A stretch of 64,000 nt of DNA from Acetobacteraceae bacterium (GTDB lineage: Bacteria; Pseudomonadota; Alphaproteobacteria; Acetobacterales; Acetobacteraceae), in NCBI GenBank assembly GCA_031291725.1, contig JARLIM010000017.1, positions 1 through 64,000 of the forward strand. Direction: 5' to 3'. The notes under the pieces were generated by a model. That model searched no databases. It had not been told where the DNA came from and saw only the letters and a list, made by a program, of their open reading frames with translations. Positions 17,988-27,171 of this stretch are shown here, one piece after another; position 1 is the first letter of the stretch, and each line of letters opens with the position of its first letter. The position numbers and the translations under genes are program-made.

Positions 17988-19609
17988 CCCATCTCTCCAA
18001 CATCACACTGCCTGAATCCGAAGCCGTGCTCGACAGCGCCCATATCGGCGACATCCGTGGCGCGCTCGGCACCATCAAGCATGGCGACCACGCTGTGCGC
18101 ATCGGCCTGCGTGCGAAACTGCGCACCCTGCTGGCGATTTTGGGTCCTGGCCTGATCGTCATGGTGGGTGACAACGATGCTGGCGCTTTCGCCACCTACA
18201 CCCAGGCCGGACAGAATTACGGCACCTCGCTGTTGTGGACACTGCTGCTGCTGGTGCCGGTGCTCTATGTGAACCAGGAAATGGTGTTGCGCCTCGGTGC
18301 CGTCACCGGCGTGGGGCATGCGCGGCTGATCTTTGCGCGCTTCGGCACATTCTGGGGCGCGTTCAGCGTGATCGATCTGTTCATTCTCAACGGTCTGACC
18401 ATCGTGACCGAGTTCATCGGCATCTCACTCGGCCTGGATTATCTCGGCGTGCCCAAGCTGTGGGGTGTGGGGGCGGCGGCGGCGATCACCATGGTGGCGG
18501 CATCGACGGGCGATTTCCGGCGCTTCGAACGCTTTGCCCTGCTGCTCTGCCTCGGCAGCCTGTTGCTGGTGCCGGTTCTGCTGGCAGCGCATCCCAGCGC
18601 CGGCCAGATCGCCCATGACTTCTTCGTCCCCGGCTTTCCGCAAGGCGGTGAACTGGCCGATGTCATGTTGTTGATCATCGGCATCGTCGGCACCACCGTG
18701 GCGCCGTGGCAGTTGTTCTTCCAACAGAGCTACGTGATCGACAAACGCATCACGCCGGCCTTCATTCCCTATGAGAAGGTCGATCTCTGGGTTGGCATTC
18801 TGGTGGTGATCATCGGTGCCGTGGCGATGATGGCATTCTGTGCGGCGGCGTTTTCCGGCACGGCGGATTCGGGCCAGTTCACCGATGCGGGCGGTATTGC
18901 CGCCGGTTTGGCGAAACATGTCTCGCCGGTGGCGGGCACGCTGTTCGCCGTGGCGCTGATCGATGCCTCAATCATCGGCGCGGCAGCCGTATCGCTGTCC
19001 ACCGCCTATGCCATTGGCGACACGCTGAAGGTCAACCACTCGCTGCATCGCAAGGCCAAGGACGCCAAGGGGTTCTACCTCGTGTACGCGGGTCTGATCG
19101 TGATGGCGGCAGGGCTGGTGCTGATGCCGCATGCGCCGTTGGGGCTGGTGACGGAGGGTGTGCAATCGCTCGCCGGGGTTCTGCTGCCCTCGGCGACGGT
19201 GTTCCTGCTGCTGCTGTGCAACGATCGTGCCGTGCTGGGTCCGTGGGTGAATGGGCTGTGGACGAACATCTTCACCGGCGCGGTGATCGCGGTGCTTGTC
19301 ACGCTGTCCATCGTGCTGACGGCCTCGGTGCTGTTCCCGGATATTTCGGGCACGCAGATCCTGTGGATTTTGGGCGGTGGCACGGTGCTGAGCGCGATTG
19401 TGGGCGGCGTGGCGTTGGCAACCCGCAATCGGGCGTCTGTGACGGTGCCCGGTGATCGTCGCACATGGCGCATGCCGCGTCTGGCGCATTTGCCGCCTGC
19501 GGTGATGGGCCGTGGCACGAAAATCTGGATGATGGTGTTGCGCGGCTATCTGGTGGTGGCAGTGGGATTGGTGATCGTGCGGATCGTGCAACTGGCGATG
19601 GCGGGGTGA
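17984..19609 (+). CDS. Nramp-related divalent cation transporter
   Basis: A 541-residue SLC11/Nramp family membrane protein with about 11 helices. The N-terminal 45 residues are hydrophilic. TM1 reads GPGLIVMVGDNDAGAFATY instead of the canonical DPGN motif, and TM6 reads GTTVAPWQLFFQQS instead of MPHN, so the metal-selecting methionine is absent. Loss of that methionine is a mark of the Nramp-related magnesium transporters (NRMT), so Mg(II) uptake is more likely than Mn(II); this is inference. GGGGGA lies six bases before the ATG, inside the leader ORF. Expression is probably set by the structured leader upstream. Confidence 0.85.
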   Translation: MTHLSNITLPESEAVLDSAHIGDIRGALGTIKHGDHAVRIGLRAKLRTLLAILGPGLIVMVGDNDAGAFATYTQAGQNYGTSLLWTLLLLVPVLYVNQEMVLRLGAVTGVGHARLIFARFGTFWGAFSVIDLFILNGLTIVTEFIGISLGLDYLGVPKLWGVGAAAAITMVAASTGDFRRFERFALLLCLGSLLLVPVLLAAHPSAGQIAHDFFVPGFPQGGELADVMLLIIGIVGTTVAPWQLFFQQSYVIDKRITPAFIPYEKVDLWVGILVVIIGAVAMMAFCAAAFSGTADSGQFTDAGGIAAGLAKHVSPVAGTLFAVALIDASIIGAAAVSLSTAYAIGDTLKVNHSLHRKAKDAKGFYLVYAGLIVMAAGLVLMPHAPLGLVTEGVQSLAGVLLPSATVFLLLLCNDRAVLGPWVNGLWTNIFTGAVIAVLVTLSIVLTASVLFPDISGTQILWILGGGTVLSAIVGGVALATRNRASVTVPGDRRTWRMPRLAHLPPAVMGRGTKIWMMVLRGYLVVAVGLVIVRIVQLAMAG

Positions 19610-19651
19610 GTTGCGCCAGACCCAATATCCCCCCATCCGCCATCCTCAACC

Positions 19652-19734
19652 CGTCATGGCGCGCGCAGCGCAGCCATCCACCGCGATGCAGCCAGCTCAG
19701 CGATGGATTGCGGCACTGCGTGCCACAATGACGG
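19652..19734 (+). repeat. Dispersed intergenic repeat, palindromic double copy
   Basis: A forward copy (CGTCATGGCGCGCGCAGCG to GATGCAGCC) is followed by a shorter reversed copy ending CACAATGACGG, so the whole unit can fold on itself. Confidence 0.75.
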
Positions 19735-19773
19735 TTTGGGGGCCGTCAAGGCCGAACCCCCCCATCCCCCACC

Positions 19774-19833
19774 CGTCATGGCGCGCGCAGCGCAGCCATC
19801 CACCGCGATGCAGCCAAACCCTGCAATGACGGG
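19774..19833 (+). repeat. Dispersed intergenic repeat, second tandem copy
   Basis: Nearly identical to the left part of the 19652 copy, and closed by a short reversed end CTGCAATGACGG. The two copies fill most of the 260-bp gap between the convergent Nramp and TIGR02302 genes. Confidence 0.75.
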
Positions 19834-19870
19834 TGGGGGTGGTGAAGTTTCAACCCTCAACCATTACGCC

Positions 19871-22432
19871 CTAAAACTGCTTCAACAACCGCTCAATATA
19901 CTGCAACTCTTCCAATTGCCGCGTGCGGTCGGCGCTGCGGCGGCGGAGTTCTTCCTGCAATGCGCGGGTGCGGGCCTGTTCCATCTGTTCGGGCACCGCT
20001 GTCTCACCATCATCATCTAACCCACCCGTGCCATCGCCACGCGGACGACCGAGCGGGTCGCGCCCCTGGCGATCGGCATGTTTGCGGCCGTGCTGGCCGG
20101 GGCGTTGGCCATCCTGACCCTGGCCGGGATCTTGGCCCATCCCGTCGCCGTCATCGCCCTCTCCATCGGCCATCGCACCATTGCCGTCATCATCGTCATC
20201 ATCGCCATTTTGGGCGGAGGATGGGTCGTCGCCGTCTTGTTTGTCTTGGCCGAATTGCTGCGACATTTGCTGTTTCATGTCGCGTCCGCCTTGTTGCAAG
20301 GCTTCGATCACCGCCTGCTCGGCGGCAGCGGCCATCAGATCGTGGCCTTGGGCGAGTGCCTGGGCCGCATCGCGCATTGCCATATCGGCCTTTCCCAGAT
20401 GTGGCGGCACACTGCCGGACAGGTCGCCATATTGCTGCATCAACACACCCAGCGCGCGCCGCAGCGCAAGCTGCACGGCACGTTCAGCGTGATGGGCGAT
20501 CTCGGACTCGGCTGGCTTTTCATTGAAATCGAACGGGCGGAATTGCGCGCGATCGAGCAATTGCCCCTCGCGCTGCAGCATGTCCTGCAACACGCTCATC
20601 TGTCGCTTGCCTTGACGCCGCTTCTCCGTGCGGGCGGTGTCGCCCGGCTTGCGTTCGGCGCGTTGGCCTTTCAGCGCGTCGAGTTTGCGGTCGAGTTCGG
20701 CCATCAGATCGCGCGCAATCTCCCGCTTGCCCTGCTTGGTCGCCTCCCGCAGCGCCTCGCTCAGTTGCTGCATCTCGCGACGGTCTTTCGGATGCGCATC
20801 CGGGTTATAGGCCTGGGAATCCGGGTCGCGCCGGGCAGCCTGTGACAAGGCCTCAAGCCGTTGCCGCAGAGCTTCGGCCAGTGCTTCGGCCTTGTGCGGC
20901 GCATCGGTTTGCTCCTGCGGGTCGATGGCGCGGGCTTCGTCCAGCGCCTGATGCATCTCGTGGCGAGCGGCTTCCAATGCGCGCTCGGTGCGATCCGGGG
21001 CGCCCTCTTCCAGATGCAGCGCCAATTCCCACATCCGCGACTGCGCCTCGTCCACCGGGGCCGCACCATGGCGGAGCAGGGCGGTGATGGCGGCGAGGTT
21101 GAGGTAGCCGGAGGGATCGTCCTCCCAGAATTCTCGATTCTCGGCGAGCGCGTCGAGCGTCTCGGCGGCGCGGTCGGTTTCATTCGGGGTGAGGCTGAGT
21201 TGCCGACGCACCGCGATCACCGCGCGTGCCATCGCGTTGCGGAAGCGGCGTTCGGGCAGCACGAAACGCTGCGCCTCGCTCTGTGCCACATGCCCGGCGA
21301 CATCTTTGCCCCGCAGCGTGGCGATGACCGCAAGCCCGGCCCAGGGATGGGCGGACAGATCGACGCGCTCAGCACCCTTGGCCTCTTTCGGCGTGCCACC
21401 GAGTGGGATTGGCACGGTGAGCGCTGGGGCATTTGGGCGGTCGGCGAGGCTGAGATTGGCGTGCAGTTCAGACACACCATAGCGATGCGCCACGTGCCAA
21501 GGCAGCCGCGTTTCCACCGCATTGCCCTGCACAGCACCACCGGGTGGTTCCGGGAAATTCACCAGCGGCGGGTCGTCCGCCTCCACGGTGATACGCCACG
21601 CCACCAAATCCCGCTGTCCGTCGCGGATTGTCACCTGGCCCGAGGCGGCAAGGCTCGCACTGGCCTGATAGCCGGTGGCGTCGAGATGGGTGAATTCATG
21701 CGGCGTATCGTTCAGCGCCAGCGTCGGCGCGCGACCATTGGTGGATAGGGTGGCGGTGAAGACCGACCCCTCCGGCACGCTGGCACTGCCACCTTCGGGC
21801 TTGAGCACCAATGGCGGCAGGCCGGTATAACCTGGCATGGCGATCCAGGCCTGCAACGTCGGCGGCGGCGTGTGCGGCAGCACGTCGAAATGCGGGGTGA
21901 AGGCGGCAGAAAGGCGGGGCAGGCTGTCGGTTCCGGCCACACCGAAACCGGTGGCGAGCAGCACCAGCACCAAGGCCCGGATTGCCCTCGGATCGGCCAT
22001 CGCCACCACCGGACGCGGCCAGCACAGCCGCAATCGGGCAAGCTGGGCCTGAGCGGCGGTGAGATGCAGCGCCCAGAGTGCGTCCGAACCAGTGGAAGCG
22101 GCGTCGGTCAGCGTGCGCAGCGGCTGATGCAACAGCCCGGATTGTGCTTCAAGCCGCCGGTCAATGGCGTCGGGTGAGGGCAGGGGCAGGCGACGCAGGC
22201 CACATGCGAGCAGGATGACGCTCGCCAGCATCGCCACGCAGAATGCCAGATCCCGCGCCCAACCGGGCAGATCGGCCAATCCACCCAGCAACGCGAGGGC
22301 GGCGTAGGCGAGCAGTACCAGCACTGCCGGGCCGACACGCGGCAGCAGCGTCTCGGCGAGCAAAGCGGCACGGGTCCAGAAGCGCAACCGGCGCAAGGCA
22401 GGCGCTGCCTGTTGCACCGGGGGCTGGCTCAT
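19871..22432 (-). CDS. TIGR02302 family (DUF4175) membrane-anchored protein
   Basis: An 853-residue protein of an alphaproteobacteria-specific family of unknown function. Two or three hydrophobic helices near the N-terminus (about 25-85) and one near 160 precede a large soluble region. The C-terminal third is rich in charged helices (long Glu/Arg/Gln stretches). It also has a low-complexity Asp/Gly/Gln segment (NGDDDDDDGNGAMADGEGDD and on) before the final QLEELQYIERLLKQF, which is the conserved family end. Its ATG overlaps the lysA stop (ATGA). The TIGR02302-lysA-argH grouping is common in alphaproteobacteria and suggests a cell-envelope link through lysine/DAP, but no role is proven. Confidence 0.88.
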   Translation of the reverse strand: MSQPPVQQAAPALRRLRFWTRAALLAETLLPRVGPAVLVLLAYAALALLGGLADLPGWARDLAFCVAMLASVILLACGLRRLPLPSPDAIDRRLEAQSGLLHQPLRTLTDAASTGSDALWALHLTAAQAQLARLRLCWPRPVVAMADPRAIRALVLVLLATGFGVAGTDSLPRLSAAFTPHFDVLPHTPPPTLQAWIAMPGYTGLPPLVLKPEGGSASVPEGSVFTATLSTNGRAPTLALNDTPHEFTHLDATGYQASASLAASGQVTIRDGQRDLVAWRITVEADDPPLVNFPEPPGGAVQGNAVETRLPWHVAHRYGVSELHANLSLADRPNAPALTVPIPLGGTPKEAKGAERVDLSAHPWAGLAVIATLRGKDVAGHVAQSEAQRFVLPERRFRNAMARAVIAVRRQLSLTPNETDRAAETLDALAENREFWEDDPSGYLNLAAITALLRHGAAPVDEAQSRMWELALHLEEGAPDRTERALEAARHEMHQALDEARAIDPQEQTDAPHKAEALAEALRQRLEALSQAARRDPDSQAYNPDAHPKDRREMQQLSEALREATKQGKREIARDLMAELDRKLDALKGQRAERKPGDTARTEKRRQGKRQMSVLQDMLQREGQLLDRAQFRPFDFNEKPAESEIAHHAERAVQLALRRALGVLMQQYGDLSGSVPPHLGKADMAMRDAAQALAQGHDLMAAAAEQAVIEALQQGGRDMKQQMSQQFGQDKQDGDDPSSAQNGDDDDDDGNGAMADGEGDDGDGMGQDPGQGQDGQRPGQHGRKHADRQGRDPLGRPRGDGTGGLDDDGETAVPEQMEQARTRALQEELRRRSADRTRQLEELQYIERLLKQF

Positions 22433-23751
22433 CCCAGAAAGTCCGGCACCGTCTCGCCAGCCCAGATCGCTTCAATGCTCTGTCGTGCCCGAATGGTGGC
22501 CCAATGGCCGCCATCGACCATCGCAATCGCAGGCAGCGTGCGGGAATTATAGGTCGAACCCATCACCGCGCCATACGCCCCCGCCTCCAGAATCGCCACG
22601 CGGGCACCCGGCGCCAGACGCGGCATCGGGCGGGCGCGGGCGAAGGTGTCGCCGGTTTCGCAGACCGGGCCAACGAGATCGGTTGGGCTCAGTTCGCCGC
22701 CATTGTTCGGCCCAACCGGCACGATGGCGTGGAAGGCATCATACATCGCCGGGCGCACAAGGTCGTTCATCGCCGCGTCGAGCACGGTGAACCGTCCTTC
22801 CGCCTTGGTCAGGATCACCGAGGACAGCAGCACCCCGGCAGGGCCGACCAGCCAGCGCCCCGGCTCAGTTGCCAGAGACAGATCCATCCCGCCGAACGCT
22901 TGGCGAATGGCTCCGGCGAAGGCTTCGGGCGAGGCTTCCGGTGCGTCGGCATACAGAATGCCAATGCCGCCGCCGCAATCCATCCGCGTCACAGTCTGGC
23001 CACTGGCGCGCAGATGCCGGATCAACTCGGCCGCGCGGGCGAAGGCGGCGCGATAGGGCGCCATGTTCAGAATCTGGCTGCCGATATGCAGCGCCAGCCC
23101 CTGCGGCCGAATGCCGGGCAGGGTGGCGGCATGGGCGTAAAGGGCAGCGGCATCGTCATACGGAATGCCGAATTTGTTGTCCGCCTTGCCGGTGGTGATC
23201 TTGGCGTGCGTGCCGGCATCCACATCGGGGTTGATGCGCAGCACGATGTCGGCGGTCTGGCCCATCGAGGCGGCGATGGCGGAGATCGTCTCCAGCTCCT
23301 CGGCGGATTCCACGTTGAGCTGATAAATACCCTGCGACAGAGCGAGGCGGATTTCATCGACCGTCTTGCCAACGCCGGAGAAGACGATGTGACGCGGCAA
23401 AATCCCCGCGCGACGGGCACGCAGCAACTCACCGCCCGAGACGACATCCGCCCCCGCGCCGCCCTGCTGCATCAGCCGCAACACCGCCTGATGATCATTG
23501 GCCTTCACCGCGAAATGGATCTGACAATTCAGCCCGGCAAGGGCTTTGGTCAGCGCGGCCAGGCGTGTGCGGATGGTGCCCGCCGAATAGACATAGGTCG
23601 GCGTGCCCAGCGCATCGGCAATGGCATTGAGCGGAACGTCTTCGAGCAACAGCCCATCCATCGCATGCCGCTTCAACCACGGACGGGCAGCGACCAACGC
23701 TTCAGGGGAGAGATCGAAATCGGGCGAGGGGAGGGGAGATAGGGAGGCCAT
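22429..23751 (-). CDS. lysA: Diaminopimelate decarboxylase LysA
   Basis: A 440-residue PLP enzyme converting meso-diaminopimelate to lysine. It has the PLP lysine in HFAVKANDH, the HIGSQI motif, the glycine loop DCGGGIGI, EPGRWLVG, and the C-terminal GPVCETGDTF and GAYGAVMGSTYNSR with active-site Cys and Tyr. I start at ATG 23751 (MASLSPLPSPDFDLSPEAL), the usual family start region. The stop overlaps the next gene by ATGA. Confidence 0.96.
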   Translation of the reverse strand: MASLSPLPSPDFDLSPEALVAARPWLKRHAMDGLLLEDVPLNAIADALGTPTYVYSAGTIRTRLAALTKALAGLNCQIHFAVKANDHQAVLRLMQQGGAGADVVSGGELLRARRAGILPRHIVFSGVGKTVDEIRLALSQGIYQLNVESAEELETISAIAASMGQTADIVLRINPDVDAGTHAKITTGKADNKFGIPYDDAAALYAHAATLPGIRPQGLALHIGSQILNMAPYRAAFARAAELIRHLRASGQTVTRMDCGGGIGILYADAPEASPEAFAGAIRQAFGGMDLSLATEPGRWLVGPAGVLLSSVILTKAEGRFTVLDAAMNDLVRPAMYDAFHAIVPVGPNNGGELSPTDLVGPVCETGDTFARARPMPRLAPGARVAILEAGAYGAVMGSTYNSRTLPAIAMVDGGHWATIRARQSIEAIWAGETVPDFLG

Positions 23752-23864
23752 GCGCAATACTACCCGCGGACGCCGCCGCGTTCCAGAGCGCATGCCGTCC
23801 GGCTTGCCTTTAGCCGAAGCGCGGTTCAGGCTCTTCCGGCGGGGATGTTGGAAAGAAACCGGAG

Positions 23865-24635
23865 ATGCTGCGCATGTCTCGTCTTCTTCTTCTGCTGCTG
23901 ACAGCTCTCACTTTGGCGGCATCGTTGCCCGCCCGCGCCGGCCAATCCGAGATTATGGTGGGTACAAGCGGCCGGATGCACGCCACGCTGATCACGCCCG
24001 ACGGCCCCGGCCCGTATCCTGGCGTGCTGGTTCTGCACACCAGCGGGGGATTGCGTGAGGCCGATCTCGCCTATGCCCGCGCCCTGGCCAAGGCGGGTTA
24101 CGTGGCTTTGGTGCCCGCTTTCCTCAATGCTTATGCGATCTCCTATTCCCGCCGGCAGGAAAGTTTCACCACCAGCGCCGAGCCGATCTATGCCGATCTG
24201 GTTTCAGCGCTCGACACGCTGCGCCAGAATGCGTTGGTGCGTGGGGGCAAGCTGGGCGCTGTTGGGTTTTCCAATGGCGGCTATTTCGCGATGTGGCTGG
24301 CAGCCACCGGCAAGGTGTCGGCGGGAGTGTCGTATTACGGCGCGCTGTCCGGTGCCGGGTCTGATGTGCCGCAACAGCGCTTTCAGCAGGCGTTCGCCAA
24401 GGCCAGCGCGCCGGTGCTGATCCTGCACGGCACGGCGGACCGCATTGTGCCGGTGGGGGCGGCGAAACATCTGGCTGGGATCGTGGCGGCGGCGGGCAGT
24501 GTGCATGAACTGCGACTATATGAGGGTGCCACCCACGAATTCGAACGCGACCTCGCGCTGGACGCCAATCAGCAGGCAGCAACGGATGCCTGGACGCGGA
24601 CGACAGCGTTTTTCGGCACGTATTTGTCCAAGTAG
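23865..24635 (+). CDS. Exported dienelactone hydrolase-like alpha/beta hydrolase
   Basis: A 256-residue protein with a signal peptide (LLLLLLTALTLAAS to PARA) and an alpha/beta hydrolase fold. The nucleophile elbow is GFSNGGY, so serine replaces the cysteine of classical dienelactone hydrolases. The acid is in HGTADRIVP and the base in GATHEFER. The substrate is unknown. ATG 23874 is an equally good start, since GGAG lies nine bases before it. The gene runs opposite to its neighbours and sits between lysA and the lptM-like/argH pair. Confidence 0.82.
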   Translation: MLRMSRLLLLLLTALTLAASLPARAGQSEIMVGTSGRMHATLITPDGPGPYPGVLVLHTSGGLREADLAYARALAKAGYVALVPAFLNAYAISYSRRQESFTTSAEPIYADLVSALDTLRQNALVRGGKLGAVGFSNGGYFAMWLAATGKVSAGVSYYGALSGAGSDVPQQRFQQAFAKASAPVLILHGTADRIVPVGAAKHLAGIVAAAGSVHELRLYEGATHEFERDLALDANQQAATDAWTRTTAFFGTYLSK

Positions 24636-24673
24636 GCTGGGATGCCGTGTGCATCCCACCAAGGTGCCGCCAC

Positions 24674-24796
24674 TCAATACGCCGGATACGCCTTCGGATA
24701 GGTGATCTGATCCGCAGGCCCCGGCGGCAGGGGCGCGCCTTTCTTGCCGCAGGCGGCAAGGGTGAGCAGAGCCAGCGCGATCAGGGCGATCCTCAT
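24674..24796 (-). CDS. Small LptM-like lipoprotein
   Basis: A 40-residue lipoprotein: a short signal peptide, the lipobox LAAC at residues 13-16, then [10 protein letters not shown] and a Tyr/Pro-rich tail. This shape matches the LptM/YifL group, which in enterobacteria helps LptD mature. The ATG overlaps the argH stop (ATGA). The position between argH and lysA is conserved in many proteobacteria. Function is by analogy. Confidence 0.8.
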   Translation of the reverse strand: MRIALIALALLTLAACGKKGAPLPPGPADQITYPKAYPAY

Positions 24797-26223
24797 GCCA
24801 GCACCTGCAGCCATCGCGCCGCCTGCTGTGCCACGTTGTCCGGGGCGGTGCCGCCGAAGGAGCGGCGTGAGGCGACGGAGGCATCCACCGTCAGCACGCC
24901 GAAAATCGCCTCGGTGATGCCGGGCTCCACCGATTGCATGTCGGCCAGCGAGAGCTGGGACAGATCGATCTCGCGGCCCTCCGCCATCGCGACCAGTCGG
25001 CCGGTGACGTGATGCGCCGTGCGGAACGGCAGTTTCAGCACCCGCACCAGCCAATCGGCCAGATCGGTGGCGGTGGCGAAGCCGGAGCCTGCGAATTCCC
25101 GCAGACGCGCCACGTTCGGCTTCATGTCGCGCACCATGCCCGCCGTCGCCGCCAAGGACAGCGCCCAGGCATCGGCGGCGTCGAACACCGGCTCTTTGTC
25201 TTCCTGCATGTCCTTCGCATAGGCCAGCGGCAGGCCCTTCATCACGGTCAGCAAGCCAACCAGCGCGCCGGTGATGCGGCCCGTCTTGGCGCGCACCAAC
25301 TCGGCAGCGTCCGGGTTGCGCTTCTGCGGCATGATGGAGGAGCCGGTGGTGTAGGCATCCGACAGCCGGATGAAGCGATAGGGGGCGCTGCACCAGATGA
25401 TGATTTCCTCGGCCAGTCGCGACAGATGCATCGCCGAGATCGCTGCCGCCGAGAGGAATTCCAGCGCGAAATCGCGATCCGACACGGCGTCGAGCGAATT
25501 CGCCGTCGGCCGATTGAAGCCCAACGCCTCCGCCGTCATGTGCCGATCCAGCGGGAAAGACGTGCCAGCCAGCGCCGCCGAACCCAGCGGGCACTCATTC
25601 ATCCGCCGCCGGCAATCGGCCAGACGGCCGCGGTCGCGCGACAGCATTTCCACATAGGCCAGCATGTGATGGCCGAAAGTAACGGGCTGGGCGGTTTGCA
25701 GATGGGTGAAGCCCGGCATCGGGTCGCCCGCATGCTCGGCTGCGCGCTCGGCGAGCGCCAGCATCACATCGGCAATCTGCGCATCCACTCCGTCAATCGC
25801 ATCGCGCACCCAGAGGCGGAAATCCGTCGCCACCTGATCGTTGCGGCTGCGGCCGGTGTGCAGACGCTTGCCGGCCTCACCGATGCGGTCGGTCAGACGC
25901 GCCTCGATGTTCATGTGGATGTCTTCCAGCGCATCGACGAACGGGAAATTGCCCGCCTCGATCTCGCTGGCAATCTGCTTCAGCCCGGCTTCGATCTGGC
26001 TGGCATCCTCAACGGCGATGATGCCCTGTCGCGCCAACATGGCAGCATGCGCGCGCGAGCCACGAATGTCTTGCCGCCACATCTTGCGGTCGAAGCCAAT
26101 GGAGGCATTTATCTCCTGCATGATCGCCGAGGGTCCGCCGGCGAAGCGGCCACCCCATTGCTGGTTGGCGGCGGGGGAGCGGGGGTCTTGCGCGTTGGTC
26201 ACGGGAGAACTTTCACCATGCAT
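24793..26223 (-). CDS. argH: Argininosuccinate lyase ArgH
   Basis: A 476-residue enzyme that splits argininosuccinate into arginine and fumarate. Signatures are [31 protein letters not shown] and the catalytic loop [12 protein letters not shown]. Start choice is uncertain: ATG 26223 overlaps the start of divergent tlpA, whereas GTG 26202 gives [13 protein letters not shown] and leaves the domain (which begins WGGRF) intact. The promoter must lie inside tlpA in either case. Confidence 0.96.
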   Translation of the reverse strand: MHGESSPVTNAQDPRSPAANQQWGGRFAGGPSAIMQEINASIGFDRKMWRQDIRGSRAHAAMLARQGIIAVEDASQIEAGLKQIASEIEAGNFPFVDALEDIHMNIEARLTDRIGEAGKRLHTGRSRNDQVATDFRLWVRDAIDGVDAQIADVMLALAERAAEHAGDPMPGFTHLQTAQPVTFGHHMLAYVEMLSRDRGRLADCRRRMNECPLGSAALAGTSFPLDRHMTAEALGFNRPTANSLDAVSDRDFALEFLSAAAISAMHLSRLAEEIIIWCSAPYRFIRLSDAYTTGSSIMPQKRNPDAAELVRAKTGRITGALVGLLTVMKGLPLAYAKDMQEDKEPVFDAADAWALSLAATAGMVRDMKPNVARLREFAGSGFATATDLADWLVRVLKLPFRTAHHVTGRLVAMAEGREIDLSQLSLADMQSVEPGITEAIFGVLTVDASVASRRSFGGTAPDNVAQQAARWLQVLA

Positions 26224-26802
26224 CTGATCGGTCGCCGCACTGTCGCGGCCATGCTTGCGGGCGCGACCCTAACGCCCGTCGCTTTGCCGCGCAAACTCTC
26301 GGCGCAGACCATCCTCGCACCGAAGCCCGAACCCGAGGTGGAACTGCGCGGCATCGACACCATCATGCCCACCAATCCGCCCGCGCCCCCGGCGGCGCAG
26401 GGCTTCACCGATGCCGATGGCCGCGATGTGACACTTGCCGCTTTTTTGGGCAAAGGCATAGTGCTCAATTTATGGGCAACATGGTGCACGCCCTGTGTGG
26501 CGGAAATGCCGGCATTGGATCATCTGGCCGGGCTGTTGGCGGGCGATGGGATCGTGGTGTTGCCGCTGTCATCGGATCGCGGTGGGGCGAAGGTGGTGCG
26601 CAATTTCTACGACAGCCACAACATCGCCCATCTCGGCATCTGGCTTGATAAATTCGGTCAGGCCGCACGCGGCTGGGGAGCGCGCGGATTGCCCACCTCG
26701 ATCGTCATCGACCGCCAAGGCAATGAGCGCGGACGGCTGGAGGGCGGGATTGCCTGGGATACCGACGCAGCCATCGCCACGATCCGCAAGCTTACCGCCT
26801 GA
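26218..26802 (+). CDS. TlpA-like thiol:disulfide oxidoreductase
   Basis: A 194-residue exported thioredoxin-fold protein. An N-terminal signal or anchor region ([20 protein letters not shown]) is followed by a proline-rich linker and a redoxin domain with the active site WATWCTPC. The cis-proline loop is in [12 protein letters not shown]. Such proteins reduce cysteines in the periplasm, often for cytochrome c assembly. The ribosome-binding site GGGAGAA lies ten bases upstream. Divergence from argH is frequent in alphaproteobacteria. Its stop codon sits in the left 20-bp repeat of the mini-island. Confidence 0.88.
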   Translation: MHLIGRRTVAAMLAGATLTPVALPRKLSAQTILAPKPEPEVELRGIDTIMPTNPPAPPAAQGFTDADGRDVTLAAFLGKGIVLNLWATWCTPCVAEMPALDHLAGLLAGDGIVVLPLSSDRGGAKVVRNFYDSHNIAHLGIWLDKFGQAARGWGARGLPTSIVIDRQGNERGRLEGGIAWDTDAAIATIRKLTA

Positions 26803-26812
26803 GCATCCATAA
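26793..26812 (+). repeat. Left 20-bp direct repeat of mini-island
   Basis: TACCGCCTGAGCATCCATAA, identical to 27949-27968. It contains the tlpA stop codon. Confidence 0.85.
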
Positions 26813-26842
26813 TCAGGAGAATGGCAGTCCGAAGTCTGCCGC

Positions 26843-27163
26843 TCAGACATTTTCCTTGATCGGCACAGAGGCTTTCTCTGTGGTGATCCTGGTGGTGTTG
26901 TAGGCGCGACGGGTGCCGAACTTGCTCGCGATACGGCTCCTGCCACGAATATTGGTGGAGACCAACTTCTTCAGTTTCAGCAATTCCTGATCCGATGGGT
27001 CGTCCGTCAGACTGACAAGGAATTCGGAAATCAACGCTTGTGTCGCGGGAGAATATTTACAAAATCTTTTTTGATAAAATGCTGTCACGGCCTCACTGTC
27101 TTCCGGATCAAGTCTGGAAAGAGCGGCGGCGACCTTGGCCATGGCTGATCTTGGGGTGGGCAT
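26843..27163 (-). CDS. Hypothetical protein in mini-island
   Basis: A 106-residue soluble protein (first ATG at 27163; a second at residue 8). The N-terminal half is helical and acidic (LSRLDPEDSEAVTAFYQKRF); the C-terminal third is basic (IRGRSRIASKFGTRRAYN). It follows the 218-residue gene by eight bases, so the two form an operon. I do not recognise the family. A toxin-antitoxin role is possible from the pair layout but has no direct support. Confidence 0.6.
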   Translation of the reverse strand: MPTPRSAMAKVAAALSRLDPEDSEAVTAFYQKRFCKYSPATQALISEFLVSLTDDPSDQELLKLKKLVSTNIRGRSRIASKFGTRRAYNTTRITTEKASVPIKENV

Positions 27164-27171
27164 GGTATTTT

